From positions 62,001-126,000 of the forward strand of contig NZ_BMZT01000005.1 of the NCBI RefSeq assembly GCF_014652935.1: a DNA stretch of 64,000 bases. The letters run 5' to 3'. Within the stretch, counting starts at the first letter, position 1. Every line of letters begins with the position of its first letter. The DNA is from Luteimonas padinae. GTDB lineage: Bacteria; Pseudomonadota; Gammaproteobacteria; Xanthomonadales; Xanthomonadaceae. Below are positions 1 to 7,714 of the stretch, one piece after another. The notes beneath the pieces were generated by a model. The model saw nothing but the letters and a program-made list of their open reading frames with translations, was not told where the DNA came from and searched no databases. The position numbers and the translations under genes are program-made.

Positions 1-1
1 A

Positions 2-1006
2 ATGATACCCGCAGCCCCCCTTTCCATGCAGCCGCGCGGCTGGCAGCAGGCCTGGCGCGAGTCGGTGCGCGATCCGCGCGAGCTCCTGCGCCTGGTCGGC
101 CTGGAGGCCGAGGCCGACGCGGTGCCTGCGGCCGCGCTCGAGGCCTTCGCCCTGCGCGTGCCCCGCGGATTCGTGGCCCGGATGCGGCCCGGCGACCCCC
201 ACGACCCCCTGCTCCGCCAGGTCCTGCCGCTGGCCGACGAGCTGCGCAGCGTGCCCGGCTTCGGCCTGGACGCGGTGGGCGACGCGGCCGCGAAGAAGGC
301 CCGCGGCGTCATCCATAAATACGAGGGCCGGGCGCTGCTGGTGGCCACGGGCAGCTGCGCGATCAACTGCCGCTACTGCTTCCGCCGCCATTTCCCCTAT
401 GCCGAGGAGACCGCCGCCGCCGGCGGCTGGGCCGACGCGGTGGCGGCGATCGCCGACGACCCCGGGATCACCGAGGTCATCCTGTCCGGCGGCGACCCGC
501 TGTCGCTGGCCACCCGCAAGCTGGCCGAGCTGACGGACCGGCTGCGCGATATCCCGCACGTCCGCCGCCTGCGCATCCACAGCCGCCTGCCGGTGGTCCT
601 GCCCGAGCGCGTGGACGACGAGCTGCTGGACTGGCTGCGCGGCCTGCCCTGGCCGGTGGCCGTGGTGGTGCACGCCAACCACGCCCGCGAGTTCGACGCA
701 TCGGTCGACGCAGCAATGGCCGCGCTGCGGGGCACCGGCGCCAGCCTGCTCAACCAGGCGGTGCTGCTGGCCGGCGTCAACGATTCGGCCGATGCGCTGG
801 CCGAGCTCTGCGAGCGCGGCTTCGAGGCCGGCGTGCTGCCCTACTACCTGCACCAGCTCGACCGCGTCGCGGGCACCGCCCACTTCGAGGTCGACGACGC
901 GCGCGCGCGCGCGCTGCACGCCGCGCTGGTGGCGCGGCTGCCGGGCTATCTCGTGCCGCGCCTGGTGCGCGAGCTGCCGGGCGACACCTCCAAGCGCGCA
1001 CTGTGA
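2..1006 (+). CDS. epmB: EF-P beta-lysylation protein EpmB (radical SAM)
   Basis: 334 aa. This is a lysine 2,3-aminomutase-like radical SAM enzyme that converts lysine to beta-lysine for modification of elongation factor P. The [4Fe-4S]/SAM motif CxxxCxxC is visible at Cys119, Cys123 and Cys126 (CAINCRYC), followed by FRRHFPY, and a GGDP motif lies about 40 residues later (ILSGGDPL). Length is close to the E. coli enzyme (about 340 aa), much shorter than clostridial aminomutases, which favours EpmB. The ATG lies at the extreme window edge; Met9 is an alternative start, and upstream sequence (often efp in relatives) cannot be seen. Family call is firm; start is uncertain. Confidence 0.9.
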   Translation: MIPAAPLSMQPRGWQQAWRESVRDPRELLRLVGLEAEADAVPAAALEAFALRVPRGFVARMRPGDPHDPLLRQVLPLADELRSVPGFGLDAVGDAAAKKARGVIHKYEGRALLVATGSCAINCRYCFRRHFPYAEETAAAGGWADAVAAIADDPGITEVILSGGDPLSLATRKLAELTDRLRDIPHVRRLRIHSRLPVVLPERVDDELLDWLRGLPWPVAVVVHANHAREFDASVDAAMAALRGTGASLLNQAVLLAGVNDSADALAELCERGFEAGVLPYYLHQLDRVAGTAHFEVDDARARALHAALVARLPGYLVPRLVRELPGDTSKRAL

Positions 1007-1107
1007 CCGCGGTCGCCGCCGCGGCTGTACACCCTGCCCGCTGCCGGCACCGCGCCGTGGACGCCACGCGCCGACGCATGGCATAACGCCGCATCACGGA
1101 GAACCCC

Positions 1108-3189
1108 ATGTCCAAGAGCCAGGACGCCGCCCTGCGGCTGATGATCGTCGACGACAGCCCTGAGGCGGCGGAGGCCATCGTCAGCACGCTGCGCAACGCC
1201 GGGATCGCGGTGCGTCCGCTGCGGCCGGCGTCGGCGGACGAATTCACCGCGATGCTCGCCGCGCAGCCGGTCGATGTGGTGGTGGCGCAGGTCGACTCGG
1301 CGGTGCTGCCGCTCGCCACCGTGGTGCAGCAGGTCACCGCGACCGGCAAGGACATGCCGGTGCTGGCCGTGTGCGACGCGATCGACCACGACACCTGGGT
1401 CCAGGCCATCGGCGCCGGCGCCCGCGCCCTGGCCGCGCGCGAGCCGGCGCCGCTGCTGCTCGCCCTGGTCCGCGACGCCTGGACCGACCTCGAGGCGCGC
1501 CGCGCCCAGCGCCGGCTCGAGGCCCGGCTGCGCGAGACCGAGCGCCGCTGCGACGCCCTGATCGACTCCTCGCGCGACCCCATCGCCTACGTCCACGAAG
1601 GCATGCACATCCGCGCCAACCAGGCCTACCTGGAGATGTTCGGCTACGACGACTTCGAGGACATCGAAGGCATGTCGCTGCTGGACATGGTGGCGCCGCA
1701 GCACGTGGAGGGCTTCCGCCAGCTGTTGAAGTCGCTGGCCCAGGGCGAGGCGCCGCCGCCGCGCCACGAGCTGCAGGCGCGCGATATCGACGGCAACGCC
1801 TTCCCCGCGGCCATGGAGTTCGCCCAGGCCCAGTACGAGGGCGAGCCCTGCGTGCAGGTGGTGATCCGCCGCCAGGAGCTCGATCCCGAGCTCGCCCAGG
1901 AGATCGAGGAGCTGCGCCAGCGCGACCAGGCCACCGGCCTGTACAACCGCGCCACCTTCCTGCACGCGCTCGAGGGCGCGGTGGATTCTGCGGCCCGGGG
2001 CAGCACGCAGCACGGCCTGCTGCTGGTTGAGCCCGACCACTACCAGCACCTGCTGGCCGACATCGGCCTGGACTCCGCCGACGACCTCCTGGCGTCGGCC
2101 GCCGCGCGCCTGACCGCGGCCGCCCAGGGCCTGGACGCGGTCGCCGCGCGCTTCGGCGAGCACACGCTGGCCCTGCTGGTGCGCAACACCGACCACGCCG
2201 GCACCGAGGCGGCCGCCAACCGCGTGCTGGCCGCCTTCGCCGCCGACCTGTTCGAGATCGGCGCACGCTCGAGCGTGATCACCGCCAGCATCGGCGCGGT
2301 CCAGGTCGGCGAGAAGATCGCCAGCGTCAGCCAGGTGCTCGCCAAGGCCACCGAGGCCGTGGCATCGGCCAGCGCCACCGGAGGCAACCGCTTCGAACTG
2401 TTCGACCCGAGCGCGGTGGACCGCGCCGAGGAGGAGCACATCCAGGCCTGGGTGACGCGCCTGCGCGACGCGCTCGACCACCAGAACTTCGTGCTGCACT
2501 ACCAGCCGGTGATCAGCCTGCACGGCGACACCGGGCCGGTGTACGAGGCTTTCCTGCGCCTGAAGGGCGCCGACGGCGAGCTGATCAAGCCGCTGAGCTT
2601 CCTGCAGATCGCCGAGGAACACGGGCTGCTGTGGGAGATCGACCATTACGTGGTCGGGCGCGCGATCGCGGTGATCGGCGAGCGCATCCGCACCAACCAG
2701 CCGACCACCCTGCTGGTCAAGGTCAGCCAGGCCTCGCTGGCCGACGACAGCCTGACACGCTACATCGGCGAGCAGCTGCTGGCGCACGGCGTGCCGGGCG
2801 AATACCTGGTGCTGGAGCTGGCCGAGGCCAAGGTGTTCACCCATCTCAAGGCGGCGCAGGCCTTCGCGGCGGCAGCCGCGCGCCTGGACTGCCGCATCGC
2901 GCTGGAGAACTTCGGCGCCGGCCTGGATTCGTTCCAGCTGCTCGCGCACCTGAAGCCGAACATGCTCAAGATCGATCCCGGCTTCACCGAGGACCTGACC
3001 GGCAACGCCGACAACCAGACGCGGGTTCGCGAGATCGCGGCCAAGGCGCGCGAGCTCGGCATCCGGACCATGGCGGACTTCATCTCCGACGCGGCCACGA
3101 TGTCGGTGCTGTTCGGCACCGGCGTGGACTACGTGTCGGGCAACTTCCTGGCCCCGTCGGGGCCGGACATGACCTACGACTTCGAGTGA
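1108..3189 (+). CDS. fimX: FimX-like degenerate GGDEF/EAL protein controlling type IV pili
   Basis: 693 aa, matching the length and layout of FimX of Pseudomonas and Xanthomonas. Domains in order: receiver-like (about 8-130, MIVDDSPEA), PAS (about 148-260), GGDEF (about 272-430) and EAL (about 445-690). The GGDEF site is lost: the expected position reads RFGEHT (348-353). The EAL signature is EAF at 480-482, the DDFG motif has become ENFG, and the EGVE region reads ADFI, so neither cyclase nor phosphodiesterase activity is expected. In the family, the dead EAL domain binds c-di-GMP and the protein acts with PilZ and PilB in pilus assembly. A pilZ gene is at 56528-56887. It stands alone, about 100 bp after epmB. 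Confidence 0.88.
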   Translation: MSKSQDAALRLMIVDDSPEAAEAIVSTLRNAGIAVRPLRPASADEFTAMLAAQPVDVVVAQVDSAVLPLATVVQQVTATGKDMPVLAVCDAIDHDTWVQAIGAGARALAAREPAPLLLALVRDAWTDLEARRAQRRLEARLRETERRCDALIDSSRDPIAYVHEGMHIRANQAYLEMFGYDDFEDIEGMSLLDMVAPQHVEGFRQLLKSLAQGEAPPPRHELQARDIDGNAFPAAMEFAQAQYEGEPCVQVVIRRQELDPELAQEIEELRQRDQATGLYNRATFLHALEGAVDSAARGSTQHGLLLVEPDHYQHLLADIGLDSADDLLASAAARLTAAAQGLDAVAARFGEHTLALLVRNTDHAGTEAAANRVLAAFAADLFEIGARSSVITASIGAVQVGEKIASVSQVLAKATEAVASASATGGNRFELFDPSAVDRAEEEHIQAWVTRLRDALDHQNFVLHYQPVISLHGDTGPVYEAFLRLKGADGELIKPLSFLQIAEEHGLLWEIDHYVVGRAIAVIGERIRTNQPTTLLVKVSQASLADDSLTRYIGEQLLAHGVPGEYLVLELAEAKVFTHLKAAQAFAAAAARLDCRIALENFGAGLDSFQLLAHLKPNMLKIDPGFTEDLTGNADNQTRVREIAAKARELGIRTMADFISDAATMSVLFGTGVDYVSGNFLAPSGPDMTYDFE

Positions 3190-3241
3190 TGCCGGCGGGG
3201 CGGCGCAGGCGCGTCGCCCCGTGACATCGTCGCGGCCGGAC

Positions 3242-4150
3242 TCAGGCCAGCAGGCCCTGGCGCAGGGCCGCTTCGCCGTCGACTCTGCCGGCCTCGAGCG
3301 CGCGGATGCGCTCCTCCAGCGGCGGGTGGCTCAGCAGCAGCCGGCGCAGGCCATGCCCCATCGCGCCGCTGATGCCGAAGGCGGCGATCTGCTTGGGCAG
3401 GGTGTTCTGGCCCTGGTTGAGCGACAGGCGCTTGAGCGCGGCGATCATCTTGTCGCGCCCCGCCAGCGCGGCGCCGCCGGCGTCGGCGCGGAACTCGCGG
3501 TGGCGCGAGAACCACATCGCGATCATGCTCGCGAACAGGCCGAACACCATGTCCAGCACGAACACGATGGCGAAGTACGCGAGCCCGCCGCCGCCGTTGT
3601 CGCGGCCGCCGCTGAGGTAGCCGTCGACCACGCGCCCGACCAGGCGTGCGAGCACGATCACGAAGGTGTTGAGCACGCCCTGCAGCAGGGCCATGGTGAC
3701 CATGTCGCCGTTGGCGACGTGGCTGACCTCGTGGGCCAGCACCGCCTCGGCCTCGTCCTGGTCCATCGAGCGCAGCAGGCCCGTGGACACCGCCACCAGC
3801 GCGTTGTTGCGGCTGGCGCCGGTGGCGAAGGCATTGATCTCCGGCGCGTCGTAGATCGCGACCTCGGGCATGCCGATGCCGGCGGCCTGCGCCTGGCGGG
3901 CGACGGTGTCGACCAGCCAGCGCTCGACGTCGCTGTTGGGGCGCTCGATCACGTGCAGGCCGGCGGCGCGCTTGGCCACCCACTTCGACGACAGAAGCGA
4001 GATCAGCGAGCCGCCGAAGCCGAACAGCGCGGCCATGACCAGCAGGCCGCCCATGCCCTGCGGATTGATGTTGAACACCGACATGATGATGCTGAGCAAT
4101 GCCAGCACCGCCAGGTTCGTGGCGAGAAAGAGTGCGACGCGCTTGAGCAT
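3242..4150 (-). CDS. htpX: Membrane zinc metalloprotease HtpX
   Basis: 302 aa. HtpX degrades damaged membrane proteins in the inner membrane, alongside FtsH. Two N-terminal hydrophobic segments (about 5-25 and 33-55) precede the zinc site HEVSH at 140-144, and further hydrophobic helices follow near residues 155-210. The start is set at ATG 4150 (MLKRVALF), the conserved HtpX N-terminus; an in-frame ATG eight codons upstream adds an implausible tail. The gene is convergent with fimX and divergent from gluQ. No sigma-E or sigma-32 promoter could be assigned by eye. Confidence 0.94.
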   Translation of the reverse strand: MLKRVALFLATNLAVLALLSIIMSVFNINPQGMGGLLVMAALFGFGGSLISLLSSKWVAKRAAGLHVIERPNSDVERWLVDTVARQAQAAGIGMPEVAIYDAPEINAFATGASRNNALVAVSTGLLRSMDQDEAEAVLAHEVSHVANGDMVTMALLQGVLNTFVIVLARLVGRVVDGYLSGGRDNGGGGLAYFAIVFVLDMVFGLFASMIAMWFSRHREFRADAGGAALAGRDKMIAALKRLSLNQGQNTLPKQIAAFGISGAMGHGLRRLLLSHPPLEERIRALEAGRVDGEAALRQGLLA

Positions 4151-4223
4151 GGGACAGGATTCCTGCGGGATCACGGTTCAGCCATCAAGTGTGCACGCCC
4201 GGCATTGAATTCAAGGTGACGCG

Positions 4224-5174
4224 ATGAGTCCGTCCTTCCCGCCTGATATGCCGTCCATCGCCCAGGGGCCGCCCGCGGGCGGGGTCCGCGGCCGCTTCGC
4301 GCCCTCGCCCACCGGCCCCCTGCACTTCGGCTCGCTGCTCGCCGCCTTCGGCAGCTGGCTGGCCGCGCGCAGCGCCGGTGGCGAGTGGTGGATCCGGATC
4401 GAGGACGTGGACCGCGGCCGCGAGGTGCCCGGGGCGGCGCTGGACCAGCTGCGCACGCTCGCCGCCTTCGGCCTGGAGCACGACGGCCCGGTGGCCTGGC
4501 AGTCGGCGCGTGGCCACCTGTATGCCGCGGCGCTGGAGCGGCTGCTCGCGGCCGGGGACGCCTTCGAATGCCACTGCAGCCGCGCCGACGTCGCCGCGAC
4601 CGGCGGCGTGCACCGCGCCTGCCGCCCCGGCGCGCGCCGCCCGGATCCGGCGATACGACTGCGCGTGCCCGACGGCCGCCGCGCCGCGTTCGAGGACGCC
4701 GTGCATGGCCATGTGGCCCAGGACGTCGGCCGCGAGGTCGGCGACTTCGTGCTGCGTCGCGCCGACGGCTGGTGGGCCTACCAGCTGGCGGTGGTCGTGG
4801 ACGACGCCGACCAGGGCATGACCGACATCGTGCGCGGCGCCGACCTGCTCGACTCCACGCCGCGCCAGCTGTTGCTGCAGGACGCGCTCGGCCTGCCGCG
4901 GCCACGCTACCTGCACCTGCCGCTGGTGCTCGGCGACGACGGGCGCAAGCTGTCGAAGTCGCACCGGTCGCTCGCGGTCGATGCGGGCGACCCGCTGCCC
5001 GCCCTGCGCGCCGCCTGGCACGCGCTCGGCCAGCACGCAAGCCTCCTGCCGGCACGTGGACCGCTGCGTGCGACCCTGGCCGCGGCGGTGGCCGGCTTCG
5101 ATCCGCGGCGCATTCCATCCGGGCCGGTTCCGGCCATCGCACTGCACAATGCTCCTGCAATGCGCCATGCCTAG
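4224..5174 (+). CDS. gluQ: Glutamyl-Q tRNA(Asp) synthetase
   Basis: 316 aa. GluQ activates glutamate and attaches it to queuosine in the anticodon of tRNA-Asp. It resembles the catalytic half of GluRS: the N-terminal FAPSPTGPLHFGS stretch carries the HIGH-type signature, KLSKSH is the KMSKS equivalent, and a Cys-x-Cys with a later Cys (CHCSRADV, then HRACRPG) marks the zinc-binding insert. No anticodon-binding domain is present, which separates it from GltX. The TAG stop is followed 49 bp later by phaB on the same strand. Confidence 0.92.
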   Translation: MSPSFPPDMPSIAQGPPAGGVRGRFAPSPTGPLHFGSLLAAFGSWLAARSAGGEWWIRIEDVDRGREVPGAALDQLRTLAAFGLEHDGPVAWQSARGHLYAAALERLLAAGDAFECHCSRADVAATGGVHRACRPGARRPDPAIRLRVPDGRRAAFEDAVHGHVAQDVGREVGDFVLRRADGWWAYQLAVVVDDADQGMTDIVRGADLLDSTPRQLLLQDALGLPRPRYLHLPLVLGDDGRKLSKSHRSLAVDAGDPLPALRAAWHALGQHASLLPARGPLRATLAAAVAGFDPRRIPSGPVPAIALHNAPAMRHA

Positions 5175-5223
5175 AATCGAGTCCAGGGGGCGCAATCCGC
5201 GTCCGCGCATCGGGAGCGACGAC

Positions 5224-5964
5224 ATGACGTCACGGGTTGCGTTGGTGACCGGGGGAACCGGCGGCATCGGCACCGCCATCTGCAAGCGCCTGGCCAAGGC
5301 CGGCCACAGGGTGGCGACCAACTATCGCAACGAGGAGAAGGCGCGTGCCTGGGAGCAGGCGATGCGCGCGGAGGGCTTCGAGTTCACCCTGGTGCCGGGC
5401 GATGTGTCTTCCCCCGAGGACGCCGAGGCGATGGTGCGCAGGGTCGAAGAGGCCCTGGGCCCGGTCGAGGTCCTGGTCAACAACGCCGGCATCACCCGCG
5501 ACTCCACCTTCCACAAGATGACGCCGCAGCAGTGGACCGACGTCATCACCACCAACCTCAATGCCTGCTACAACGTCACCCGCCCGGTGATCGAGGGGAT
5601 GCGCGAGCGCAAATGGGGGCGGATCGTGCAGATCAGCTCGATCAACGGCCAGAAGGGCCAGTACGGCCAGGCCAACTACGCCGCCGCCAAGGCCGGCATG
5701 CACGGCTTCACCATCTCGCTGGCGCAGGAGAACGCGAAGCTCGGCATCACCGTCAACACCGTCTCGCCCGGCTACATCGGCACCGACATGGTGATGGCGG
5801 TGCCGGAGGCGGTGCGCGACAAGATCGTCGCGCAGATCCCCACCGGGCGACTCGGCACGCCCGAGGAAATCGCCTACTCGGTGGCCTTCTTCGTCGCCGA
5901 CGAAGCCGCCTGGATCACCGGCGCCAACCTCGCCGCGAACGGCGGCCAGTACATGGGCTGGTGA
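5224..5964 (+). CDS. phaB: Acetoacetyl-CoA reductase (PhaB/PhbB)
   Basis: 246 aa, a short-chain dehydrogenase. It reduces acetoacetyl-CoA to (R)-3-hydroxybutyryl-CoA for polyhydroxyalkanoate synthesis. The nucleotide-binding glycine motif is GGTGGIG (10-16), NNAG lies near 86-89, and the catalytic triad is Ser139, Tyr152 and Lys156. The NGQKGQYGQANY stretch is characteristic of PhaB rather than FabG. The start at ATG 5224 follows a gggagcgac ribosome-binding region; longer in-frame readings run into gluQ. It is followed by phaR, which supports the PHA role, but no PHA synthase or thiolase is in the window. Confidence 0.88.
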   Translation: MTSRVALVTGGTGGIGTAICKRLAKAGHRVATNYRNEEKARAWEQAMRAEGFEFTLVPGDVSSPEDAEAMVRRVEEALGPVEVLVNNAGITRDSTFHKMTPQQWTDVITTNLNACYNVTRPVIEGMRERKWGRIVQISSINGQKGQYGQANYAAAKAGMHGFTISLAQENAKLGITVNTVSPGYIGTDMVMAVPEAVRDKIVAQIPTGRLGTPEEIAYSVAFFVADEAAWITGANLAANGGQYMGW

Positions 5965-6052
5965 GCCCCGCGGCCCTTCCGGGGGGCCGGTTGCAAGCAC
6001 TGTTGCGCTGCGTCATGCTGCGGTCAGGAGAGAAAAAAACGGGCACCGCAGC

Positions 6053-6538
6053 ATGGCCATGCGCGTCATCAAGAAGTATCCGAACCGCCGTCTGTACGAC
6101 ACCGAGATCTCGAGCTACATCACCATCGAGGATGTGCGCCAGCTGATCGTCGACGGCGAGGAGTTCGAGGTCCTGGACGCCAAGAGCGGCGAGGACCTGA
6201 CCCGCCAGGTGCTGCTGCAGATCATTTCCGAGCAGGAACAGGACGGCCAGCCGATCCTGTCGACCGAGCTGCTCAGCCAGATCATCCGCTTCTACGGCGA
6301 CTCCCTGCAGGGCTTCATGGGCTCCTACCTGGAGCGCTCGATGAAGACCTTCCTCGACCAGCAGCAGCAGTTCCGCCAGCAGATGGGCAGCATGCTCGGC
6401 CAGACGCCGTGGTCGATGATGACCGAGCTGACCGAACGCAACATGGCGATGTGGCAGGAGTTCCAGCGCAACCTGGCCTCGACGGCCACGCCTGCGGAAA
6501 AGCCGCGCGACTCCGCCGGCAGCGGCAAGCGCAAGTAG
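6053..6538 (+). CDS. phaR: Polyhydroxyalkanoate synthesis repressor PhaR
   Basis: 161 aa. PhaR is a cytoplasmic repressor that senses PHA and controls phasin and PHA genes. The conserved N-terminal DNA-binding domain (about 1-62) contains KYPNRRLYDT at 8-17, followed by the PHB-accumulation regulatory domain (about 65-105) and a Gln/Met-rich C-terminal segment. It sits 88 bp downstream of phaB in the same direction. Downstream, convergent with an M48 protease gene, lies a palindromic element (6568-6757). Confidence 0.9.
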   Translation: MAMRVIKKYPNRRLYDTEISSYITIEDVRQLIVDGEEFEVLDAKSGEDLTRQVLLQIISEQEQDGQPILSTELLSQIIRFYGDSLQGFMGSYLERSMKTFLDQQQQFRQQMGSMLGQTPWSMMTELTERNMAMWQEFQRNLASTATPAEKPRDSAGSGKRK

Positions 6539-6567
6539 TCCTGCGTTTGCTGTAGAAGCTCTAGAGC

Positions 6568-6757
6568 TTTTTGCCACGGATTTGCGCGGATTACGCGGAT
6601 CGGTTCGAGGCCAGTGCCGGTGTTGTGCCCTGCACTGGTCTTCTCGTCCAGATCCTTCTCGTCCAGATCCTTATGGACAATGTGTCATGACCAAGCCCCA
6701 AAGCCTTGGCCTGGCCCCGGACAAATCCGCGTAATCCGCGTAAATCCGTGGCAAAAA
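6568..6757. repeat. Palindromic element 1 (GCCACGGAT family), 190 bp
   Basis: The left arm reads TTTTTGCCACGGATTTGCGC and continues GGATTACGCGGAT. The right arm is its reverse complement with a single mismatch (A for G) across more than 30 bp. The interior has no convincing gene and holds a perfect 15-bp tandem duplication (6641-6655 and 6656-6670). It lies between the convergent phaR and M48 protease genes. The same arms occur at 35119-35286 and, in a related form, at 63736-63875. It is non-coding, so if it moves it must do so with enzymes supplied in trans. Confidence 0.85.
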
Positions 6758-6788
6758 CTGCTTTCTGCCCGCCGGCGCCACAGCCCGG

Positions 6789-7688
6789 CTACAGGGCGCG
6801 TTCGGGGCAGTAGCGCTCGTAGAATTCCAGCGCCTTCGGCATCAGCGACTCCAGGTTCTGGATGCGCGTGCCCGGGTTGGGGTGCGTGGACTGGAACTCC
6901 GGCGGCGACTGGCCGCCGCTGGCCGCGCTCATGCGCTCCCACAGCGGCACCGCCTCGCGCGGGTCGTAGCAGGCGGCGGCGGCCAGCATCAGGCCCACGT
7001 AGTCGGCCTCGGTCTCGTGCTTGCGGGCGTAGGGCAGCAGGTATCCGTAGCCCATCGCGGCCATCACCATCTGCTGCTGCTGCGGATCCATGCCGCTCAT
7101 CGCGCCAGCCATCTGCCCCACCTGCGACAGCTTCTGCTGGGCCATGCGCTGGGCGCCGTGGCGCAGCAGCGCATGCGCGATCTCGTGCCCCATGACCACG
7201 GCCATCGCATTCTCGTTCTGCGCCACCGGCACCAGGCCGGTGTAGACGGCCATCTTGCCGCCGGGCAGGCAGAACGCGTTGGCCTGGTCGGACTGGATGA
7301 CGTTCACGTCCCAGTCGAAGCTCGACGAGAACCCGGTCGGCTGCTGGCCGTTCTCGGCCGCCAGCGCGGCTTCGATGTCGGGCACCCGCTCGATCAGCCG
7401 GCGCGCGATCTCGCGGATCTCGCGCGCGATCGGGGTGTTCGGATCGACCGGGCGTTCGGTGGACAGGATCTCCTCGTAGGCCTGCAGGCCCAGCGCCTTC
7501 TCGTCCTCGACCGACAGCGAACGGTCGATCAGCACCTTCTCGCCAGTGACCGGATCCAGCGTCTGGTTGGAGAAGTAGTAGTACGCGCCGTAGGCCATGA
7601 AGGCGACGAGGACCAGGATCCTCGGGTTGAAGCCGCGCCGCGGCCTCGACTGCTGCTGACGCTGACGTCCGAACGGATCCTGGCGCAT
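6789..7688 (-). CDS. Membrane-anchored M48 family zinc metalloprotease
   Basis: 299 aa from ATG 7688 (MRQDPFGRQ). A basic, Gln-rich N-terminus precedes one hydrophobic segment (about 22-40), suggesting a single inner-membrane anchor or uncleaved signal. The zinc site HEIAH is at 168-172, preceded by an FCLPGGKMAVYTG stretch typical of M48 peptidases such as LoiP/BepA; the third zinc ligand is in ETEAD. Unlike BepA there is no C-terminal TPR array. It lies 26 bp downstream of the formylglycine-generating-enzyme-type lipoprotein gene on the same strand, so co-transcription is likely. Periplasmic quality control is an inference from the family. Confidence 0.85.
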   Translation of the reverse strand: MRQDPFGRQRQQQSRPRRGFNPRILVLVAFMAYGAYYYFSNQTLDPVTGEKVLIDRSLSVEDEKALGLQAYEEILSTERPVDPNTPIAREIREIARRLIERVPDIEAALAAENGQQPTGFSSSFDWDVNVIQSDQANAFCLPGGKMAVYTGLVPVAQNENAMAVVMGHEIAHALLRHGAQRMAQQKLSQVGQMAGAMSGMDPQQQQMVMAAMGYGYLLPYARKHETEADYVGLMLAAAACYDPREAVPLWERMSAASGGQSPPEFQSTHPNPGTRIQNLESLMPKALEFYERYCPERAL

Positions 7689-7714
7689 GCGCTTGCCTGT
7701 CCTCAGTGTGTGCT

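Noticed and set aside
5172..5177. TAGAAT overlapping the gluQ stop as a phaB promoter -10
   Set aside because: No acceptable -35 box 16-18 bp upstream; co-transcription with gluQ is as likely.
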